Source: Chara braunii (lineage: Eukaryota; Streptophyta; Charophyceae; Charales; Characeae). Taken from it: 23,150 bases of DNA. Shown here in pieces: positions 17,617 to 23,150 of this stretch. The DNA lies in contig BFEA01000268.1 in assembly GCA_003427395.1 (NCBI GenBank), positions 1,533,711 to 1,556,860 on the forward strand. The letters are read 5' to 3'. The notes below the pieces were generated by a model. The model had not been told where the DNA came from. It did no database searches and saw nothing but the letters and a program-made list of their open reading frames with translations. Position 1 is the stretch's first letter, and every line of letters starts with the position of its first letter. The translations under genes and the position numbers were made by a program.

Positions 17617-18147
17617 TGTGACGGGGCTGAGGCAGAGCAGCGAGGTTGGGGAAGAGAGGGGGAGGGAGTGAGAGCACACACACACACACTCACTCAACTC
17701 GACACGGACTCGACAGGACTCGATGGACGCAGACACAGAGTGGCGAAGTCGCAAAGTCTCAAAGTCGCAATCTTGGATTCCGAACACAATGTCGCAGCAA
17801 GTCACACTGAAGCACAAGCACCGAGGCGGAAAACTGAATCCCCTGAACTAAGCTTGATTCCGGTCCGGTCTTAAGTACCGGACTCAAGTTGAGTTCGGAG
17901 GGCAGAAGTGCAATTTGCCTCGGGGCTAAACTGAAAATCGACGGTCTGAGCCTGGGCGCCAGAATGTCGGATGGCGCCAAGTATCGAAATCCGAAAGTGC
18001 CAGAGGGGGGATTTGAGAACGGGCGCCAGATGCAGAGGGCGCCAACAGTCAGGCACTGGAGAACAGAGACTCGAAAAAAAATGAAATAGCAGTGTGGCGG
18101 GTGGTAACCCACGAACCAGGGATCGGACCCTGGCTCGGTCCGTAACA
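17617..18147 (-). repeat. 3' LTR of the chromovirus (left copy)
   Basis: 531 bp, ending in CA/TG inverted dinucleotides (plus strand TGTGACGG ... CCGTAACA). It is about 94% identical to the right copy: I count about 33 substitutions and one 5-bp indel by eye. It contains a (CA)n run and four GGCGCC motifs (about 17956-18042), plus a terminal CCAGGG/CCCTGG hairpin. Open frames across it on both strands are not genes. Confidence 0.93.
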
Positions 18148-18158
18148 CTATCCCCTCC
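18148..18158 (-). other. polypurine tract
   Basis: On the minus strand GGAGGGGATAG lies directly upstream of the 3' LTR start TGTTACGG. This is the expected position and composition of the plus-strand DNA primer site. Confidence 0.75.
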
Positions 18159-18260
18159 AGAAGGCAACGTCCCGGCTGCCAAAGACCCAATGAAAAACTG
18201 TGAAGGACGGGACGGGGCTGATCACTGGTCAGAAAAGGAAAAAGGAAGTAATGCAAGTAG

Positions 18261-18415
18261 CAGGGTAATCCTATTGAGGTTCTACGGGGATGAGGGAATC
18301 AATGCTCAAGTAACAGGGTAATCCTATTGAGGTTCTACAAGGGTGAGAGTAGCAATGTTCGGGTCATATGGTCATCCTATTGAGGTTCTACAAGTAACAG
18401 GGTAGTCCCACTGCT
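18261..18415 (+). repeat. 53-54 bp imperfect tandem repeat in the element's 3' non-coding region
   Basis: CAGGGTAATCCTATTGAGGT is at 18261 and 18314, with diverged versions at about 18368 and 18398. The ATTGAGGTTCTAC segment is shared by the first three. It lies between pol and the 3' LTR. Confidence 0.8.
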
Positions 18416-18516
18416 GTTCTACAAGGTTATAGGTTGTCAGGTTTGAGAAAAATAAATAAAATAAAATTGTTTGTTCAATGCTGAAGTGTTGGGGTGTCTG
18501 AGGGGTCTGGGAAAAC

Positions 18517-19118
18517 AACGTCTCAGTCTTGTAACAGGGTGTCAAAAGCGAAAACATGTCTTGAGGAGGGTCTTGGAGGTGTCGCATAAGTGGCGGTGAG
18601 GAAGCAGTCTTCAACGGTTCTATAATGTAGAGAGCGAGGGCTTCAGCTTGATTGTCCCAGTAGCACGTTGCGTCCGGTACACGATCTGATGATGAGGTCT
18701 GATCTGGACAGCAGGTCACAGACTGGTCTTGATGCCCATGTCGGAGGTGCTGCTCCAGAAGTCTGCGAGTCGAAGGTGCTGGCCAAAGGGAACAACATGG
18801 TGGCCAACCAGCTGTCACAACGTCTCCGTCTTGTAACAGGGTGTCAAAAGCAAAAACATGTCTTGAGGAGGGTCTTGGAGGTGTCGCATAAGTGGCGGTA
18901 AGGAAGCAGTCTTCAACGGTTCTATAATGTAGAGAGCGAGGGCTTCAGCTTGATTGTCCCAGTAGCAGGTTGCGTCCGGTACACGATCTGATGATGAGGT
19001 CTGATCTGGATAGCAGGTCGCAGACGGGTCTTGATGCCCATGTCGGAGGTGCTGCTCCAGAAGTCTGCGAGTCCAAGGTGCCGGCCAAAGGGAAAAACAT
19101 GGTGGCCAACCAGCTGTC
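18517..19118 (+). repeat. 302-bp tandem duplication inside the element
   Basis: Copy 1 (about 18517-18817) and copy 2 (about 18819-19118) share ACAACGTCTC, GTCTTGTAACAGGGTGTC, a long central block and GGTGGCCAACCAGCTGTC. They differ at only a few positions. Both copies give similar frames on both strands, but neither has a recognised domain. The duplication is in the 3' non-coding region and is absent from the LTRs. Confidence 0.92.
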
Positions 19119-19437
19119 TTATCACCTCGTACTGAGCTGCAGCATGCCATCGTCCTCGTGCGCTTGCCATAAGATCCATTATCGCCGGCGACGCGCAGGG
19201 GCCACACAAAGAACTTGGACAAGAGAGGCAAGGATGTGGTGGAGGATAGATGGGAGAACGGGGCAAGGCGGAGGAAAGAGCGGATCAGACAAGGGGGGGT
19301 TCAAGAGGCAAGGGCTTCGCTGAGTACAGGGGTGTGTGTAGGGCAGGAATGCGGGGTTTGGCGGGGTCAAGGCGGGGTTTATGCAAGGGTTTAGGGTTTG
19401 GGTTATATTATGCATCTAGGACATAGGGTGAGCGCGA
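19119..19437. other. element 3' non-coding region, no feature
   Basis: Sequence between the 302-bp duplication and the end of pol. It is G-rich on the plus strand with GGCGGGGTTT-type repeats (19355-19380). No gene seen. Confidence 0.5.
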
Positions 19438-22141
19438 TCATATAATAAGTTTCATAGCATTCTTAAGGTTAGCAAGAGGTTCCCATGTGGATTCTTCGTC
19501 AGGGTATCCTGTCCATTTAACTTTGTATTTTGTGATTGGTTCAGGGTGGTCAGATACCTGAGTAGTTTTGTGTCCTATGATGGCTTCGGCGACGAATTCA
19601 AGGCCTGTGGGTAACATGATTGGTGGAGGTCTAGGATATGGGCGGTCAGCGAATTGGGGTGGGGATTCATGGTATTCTTTGAGGTACTCTACGTGGAAGA
19701 CAGCGTGGACGCGAGCCATGTGAGGAGGGAGTTGGAGTTTATAGTTGACTTGGGAGGTTTGTTCAATGATGGGGAAGGGTCCGAGCCACTTGTTCGAGAG
19801 TTTCTTGGACAAGCCGTGTTCGGGCTCAAAGCGTTTGGCGGAGAGCCAGACTTTGTCCCCTACTTTGAATGACACGTGATGTCTGTGTAGTCTTGTTGGC
19901 TTGTTGTTCTTGTGTTCGTTCGAGGGCTTCTGTGTCTTCTCTGAGGAGTCTGTTCATTGTTGCTACCCATTCATTGAGAGAAGGGCAGGGGGTGAATGGG
20001 TTATGTTGCGAGGGGAGGAGAAAGTCAGAGGGCAAGCACAGATGATAGCCAAGGTCGAGGTCGAATGAAGTCATGCCAGTAGAAGGACAGACAACATTGT
20101 TGTAGGCGATCTCAACGGTAGTGAGCAACTGATCCCAATCGTGTTCGTGTGGGTGACAATACTTCCACAGGATTCTTTGGAGAGTGTCGTTCATCTTCTT
20201 TGTTTGTCCGTCGGTCTGTGGATGGAATGCAGTGTTGTACTTGAGCGTGGTTCCATAGGCCTTGAAGAACTGTTTCCAGAATTGTGAGAGGAGGCGGGGG
20301 TCATGATCACACTGATGATATTCTCGGAGAGGCCGTGGTGGCGTGCAACATGGTCAAAGAAGAGCGTGGCGACGTCTTTGGCGTTGTGCGAAGTGGTGCA
20401 AGGGATGAAATGGGCACGTTTAGTCAAGCAGCAAACAATGACATAGATGCAAACGTGTCCGCGGTCGGTCTTGGGGAGACCACAAACGAAGTCCATGGAG
20501 ATGGACTGCCACCGATGGGTGGGGATTGGCAATGATTGTAGCTTGCCGGGCTTGGCGTGGTTTGAGGGGTTGACAACTTGACATGTGGGGCATGAGCGGA
20601 TGTAGGCTTTGACATCAGCGAGTAGGGAAGACCAGTAGAAGTGACGAGAGATGGTGTCGAAGGTTTTTAGGAACCCGAGGTGTTACTCGTGATACTCGAC
20701 CAAGAGCTGGGTATGGAGGCCACGTGCGTCGGGGATGCAAAGTCGGCGAGTGCCTTTGGTGTCAATGTAAAGAAGTTGGTCGTGAAGGGAGTAGTCGGGA
20801 ACTGAGTTGAGGTCACGAAGTTTGTTGTAGATTGTTGAGAAATCCGGGCAAGAGAGGTAGCCTTGGGTGTAGCGGTGGTGGAGTGATGGGAGGAGTTGGA
20901 TATGAGTCATTGCGTAGACTTTCCTAGAGGGCTTGTGGTCAGGGCGTCGAGAGAGGGCATCAGCAACGCGGTTGCTTTTATCGGGGGTTTGGCAAATGGT
21001 GAATGTGAATTGGGCAAGAAAGTCTTAACCAACGGGCTTGTCGTGGGGTAACATCTTTCTTCGTTAGGATAGAAGAGACGATGGTGTTATCCGTGCGGAC
21101 GGTGAAATATTGCCCGTCGAGGTACAAACGCCAGATTGTGAGGGCGTGAATCACAACAAGGAGTTCCTTCTCGTTGGAGGGGTACTTCATCTCTACGGGG
21201 AGGAGCTTCTTGCTGGCGAAGCCGATGGGGTATTCGCCGAGTGGAGCCTCGGGGTGGGTAAGGGATTCCTTGATGGAGGGAGTTTCAGTGGTGTCACGAG
21301 GGAAACGTTGGGACAGGACGACTCCAATGGCGAAGTCGGAGGCGTCGGTGGTGACGTAGAAATGGCGAGTGGGGTCGGCGATCTTGAGGACGGGGGCGGT
21401 GGTGATGAGTCGTTTTATGGCATCGAAGGCGTTTTGGCGGCGGTCGTTCCAAGTGAAGGGTTCATCCTTGCGAGTGAGTTCGCGGAGAGGGTACGAGATG
21501 TCGGAGAAGTCGCGAATAAAGGGGCGGCAGTAGAGAAATGATCGAAGTTGGAGTAGGGTCTTGGGAGGTGGATACTCGATGAGGGTGGTGACCTTCGAGG
21601 GGTCCATGCTGATGCCTTCAGCGGAGACGATGTGGCCACTTTACCACTTTTCTTCCTTCTGGCAAAGGTATTCAACACTTGAAGCGGCAAAGGTGCATTT
21701 GCTAAGCTTGGCATATAATTTTTGCTCTCTGAGGAGAGAGAGGACCTGGCGGAGATGCTGAAGGTGGGACTCGAAGGTGGGGCTATAGACGAGGATGTCA
21801 TTGAGGTAGACGACAACACAGACTTAGAGGAGGTTGTGGAAGATGTGATTCATGGTGGACTTAAATATGGCAGGGGCATTGGTAAGTCCGAAAGGCATCA
21901 CGAGGAACTCGTAGCCCGAACCGAGAGCAGACTGCGGTCTTGTGGGTGTTCTCTCGCAGATGCAGATCTGTTGGAAACCACTACGAAGGTCGATCTTGGT
22001 GAAATACTTGGCTCCACGGAGTCGATCAAGGAGCTCGAAGATCCGAGGTAGGGGGTACTTGTTCTTGATCGTGATCCGGTTTAAGGCGGTGACGATAACG
22101 TCGCAGCAAGGACGAGGCAATCGATGATGATGACGTGGCAA
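19438..22141 (-). pseudogene. pol: chromovirus pol: RT, RNase H, integrase, chromodomain (many breaks)
   Basis: RT starts abruptly at about 22100 ([16 protein letters not shown]) and continues to MPFGLTNAP. Two compensating frame changes lie near 21920-21955. A stop lies at 21824-21826. The catalytic motif is YLND (21797-21808) in place of YLDD. A 27-bp in-frame insertion with a stop (21638-21664) splits YLGH. RNase H keeps TTDAS, NEKELL and RTDN; a frameshift near 21024-21027 follows. Integrase has an H-x-H...CPTC finger with a stop at 20683-20685, first Asp in SMDFV, a 2-bp duplication near 20308-20312, and K (20198-20200) where E should be, 35 residues after the second Asp. After a frameshift near 19885, SFKVGDKVWLS leads to a chromodomain (EAIIGHK ... 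YKVKWTGYPDEESTWEP) at about 19450-19610. Confidence 0.93.
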
Positions 22142-22242
22142 CGACGGCGACGAGGTTGACGGCTATGGTGATGACGTGGCGACGACGGCGACGAGGTCGA
22201 TGGCAAGGATGATGAATCAGGGCGGGAGGGAGGGCCAAAGCC
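22081..22242. repeat. short tandem repeat replacing gag-protease
   Basis: GATGACGTGGC(A/G)ACGACGGCGA recurs at 22129 and 22170 (41-bp period), with GATGATGA flanks. It fills the whole space between the primer-binding site and the first recognisable RT residues, where an intact element would carry several kilobases of gag, protease and early RT. Frames on the minus strand here are Ser/Arg/His-rich artefacts. Confidence 0.8.
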
Positions 22243-22254
22243 GCTCCGATACGA
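22243..22254 (-). other. primer-binding site, tRNA-iMet type
   Basis: On the minus strand TCGTATCGGAGC lies one base inside the 5' LTR. It matches the TGGTATCAGAGC common in plant LTR elements (complement of the tRNA-iMet 3' end) at 10 of 12 positions. Confidence 0.75.
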
Positions 22255-22255
22255 G

Positions 22256-22781
22256 TGTGACGGGGCTGAGGCAGAGCAACGAGGTCGGAAAAGAGAGAGG
22301 GAGGGAGTGAGAGCACACACACACACACTCACTCAACTCGACACGGACTCGACACGACTCGACGGACGCAGACACGAAGTGGCGAAGTCGCAAAGTCTCA
22401 AAGTCGCAATCTTGGATTCCGAACACAATGTCGCAGCAAGTCCCACTGAAGCACAAGCACTGAGGCGGAAAACTGAATCCCCTGAACTCAGCTCGAGTCC
22501 GGTCTTAAGTACCGGACTCAAGTTGAGCCCGGAGGGCAGAAGTGCAATCTGCCTCGGGGCTAAACTGAAAATCGACGGTCTGAGCCTGGGCGCCAGAATG
22601 TTGGATGGCGCCAAGTATCGAAATCCGAAAGTGCCAGAGGTTGGATTTGAGAACGGGCGCCAGATGCAGAGGGCGCCAACAGTCAGGCACCAGAGAACAA
22701 AGACTCAAAAAAAAATGAAATAGCAGCCTGGCGGGTGGTAATCCGCGGACCAGGGATCGAGCCCTGGCTGGGTCCGTAAGA
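22256..22781 (-). repeat. 5' LTR of the chromovirus (right copy)
   Basis: 526 bp, from TGTGACGG to CCGTAAGA. The last two bases are GA where the left copy has CA, so the outer terminal dinucleotide is mutated. It contains the same (CA)n run, four GGCGCC motifs and CCAGGG/CCCTGG terminal hairpin as the left copy. Confidence 0.93.
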
Positions 22782-22786
22782 AGTAC
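22782..22786. repeat. right 5-bp target-site duplication AGTAC
   Basis: Exact match to 17612-17616. Its position also fixes the right LTR end at 22781. Confidence 0.88.
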
Positions 22787-23150
22787 ACTGCCTTGATGGC
22801 CATCTCATTTTTGAAACTACAGCATCATAACTTGCGTGTTTTTAGAAACCCAGTGACGTCGATTTTGGAAAGCAGCCAGATGACCAGATGCCTGAAAACA
22901 GCTGAGCTCAGCGTGGACAATTTCCAATTGAAACAGTTTTCACCTTTGGCAGTAGCCGATGCAGATCCCAGGGGTTGATCCCTTGACCTCAGCTTACCTG
23001 TGTACAGTATCTGTACAGTTCCCTGGAGTTGAACCCGTGACCTGCACGATAGCCAGTGGTAAGTAGGTCACCGTAGGTTGTAGGCTGTAGGAAGATTCGA
23101 ACTGTAGACCTGTAGGGTAGGAGTCCAAGTAGAGTCCAGAAGCCCAGCTT
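22787..23150. other. flanking sequence (TOR intron or downstream), with B-box-like motifs
   Basis: No exon matching the expected TOR continuation was found. The minus strand carries three segments resembling the RNA polymerase III B box (GGTTCGANTCC): around 23091-23103, 23025-23035 (GGTTCAACTCC) and 22971-22982. A TGTACAGT pair lies nearby. No full tRNA cloverleaf could be built, so a SINE or tRNA-relic cluster is only possible. Confidence 0.35.

Larger units (their letters stand above)
17617..22781 (-). mobile_element. Ty3/gypsy chromovirus LTR retrotransposon, full-length ends, coding-dead
   Basis: The 5.17-kb element has two LTRs, an AGTAC target-site duplication, an iMet-like PBS beside the 5' (right) LTR and a purine tract beside the 3' (left) LTR. 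Pol lies on the minus strand in the Ty3/gypsy order RT, RNase H, integrase, chromodomain. Gag, protease and the amino end of RT are absent. It is inserted antisense in the intron after TOR exon d. Multiple stops and frameshifts, plus active-site substitutions, make it non-autonomous. LTR divergence of about 6% shows an old but still recognisable insertion. Confidence 0.93.

Noticed and set aside
19384-19401. GGGTTTAGGGTTTGGG, plant telomere-like
   Set aside because: Barely two units inside the LTR element's non-coding region. It is far too short for an interstitial telomeric tract.
22971-23110. tRNA gene
   Set aside because: Only B-box-like motifs were found. No acceptor stem, D arm or anticodon arm could be paired.

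Overview
This window looks like a gene-poor, repeat-rich stretch of a eukaryotic nuclear genome. The evidence is short exons with GT-AG introns, long CT/GA microsatellites, a LINE fragment, two decayed Ty3/gypsy elements, CACGTG G-boxes, and an LTR element with a tRNA-iMet-like primer site. A green-lineage host (plant or charophyte-like alga) fits best. That is an inference, because nothing in the window fixes the species.

Layout. Bases 1-4018 are a transposon graveyard: a scrambled short repeat (71-375), a minus-strand LINE reverse-transcriptase C-terminal fragment (439-1015), a CT-microsatellite segment duplicated in tandem (1147-2611), and a plus-strand Ty3/gypsy pol relic (about 2538-4018) with a mutated RT active site and a deleted integrase core. 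Bases 4019-7880 hold only one small unassigned open frame, three families of tandemly duplicated non-coding sequence, GA microsatellites and about 1 kb of pyrimidine-rich low-complexity DNA. Bases 7880-11277 have no gene I can assign with confidence, apart from a possible degenerate BED-like zinc-finger frame and short tandem repeats.

The only recognisable host gene is a partial TOR (target of rapamycin) kinase gene on the plus strand. Four consecutive phase-0 exons (11278-11370, 16097-16135, 16984-17082, 17284-17358) encode 102 residues. They align without gaps to the HEAT-repeat region of TOR that in human mTOR leads into the segment ending near 'MREFW'. The first of these introns is 4.7 kb. 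It contains a C-rich quadruplex-prone tract, a set of five related hairpins with 7-nt loops, a minus-strand polyasparagine frame, palindromes and tandem duplications. None of the rest of TOR (FAT, FRB, kinase) is visible here.

The intron after the last visible TOR exon carries a structurally complete but coding-dead Ty3/gypsy chromovirus, antisense to TOR (17617-22781). It has two LTRs of about 530 bp, a 5-bp target-site duplication (AGTAC), an iMet-like primer-binding site, a purine tract, and a pol frame running RT, RNase H, integrase, chromodomain. Gag, protease and the RT amino end are missing and about 160 bp of short tandem repeat sits in their place. RT carries YLND instead of YLDD, and integrase carries K where the third catalytic residue (E) should be. 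The last 370 bp return to the intron or downstream flank, with no exon seen.
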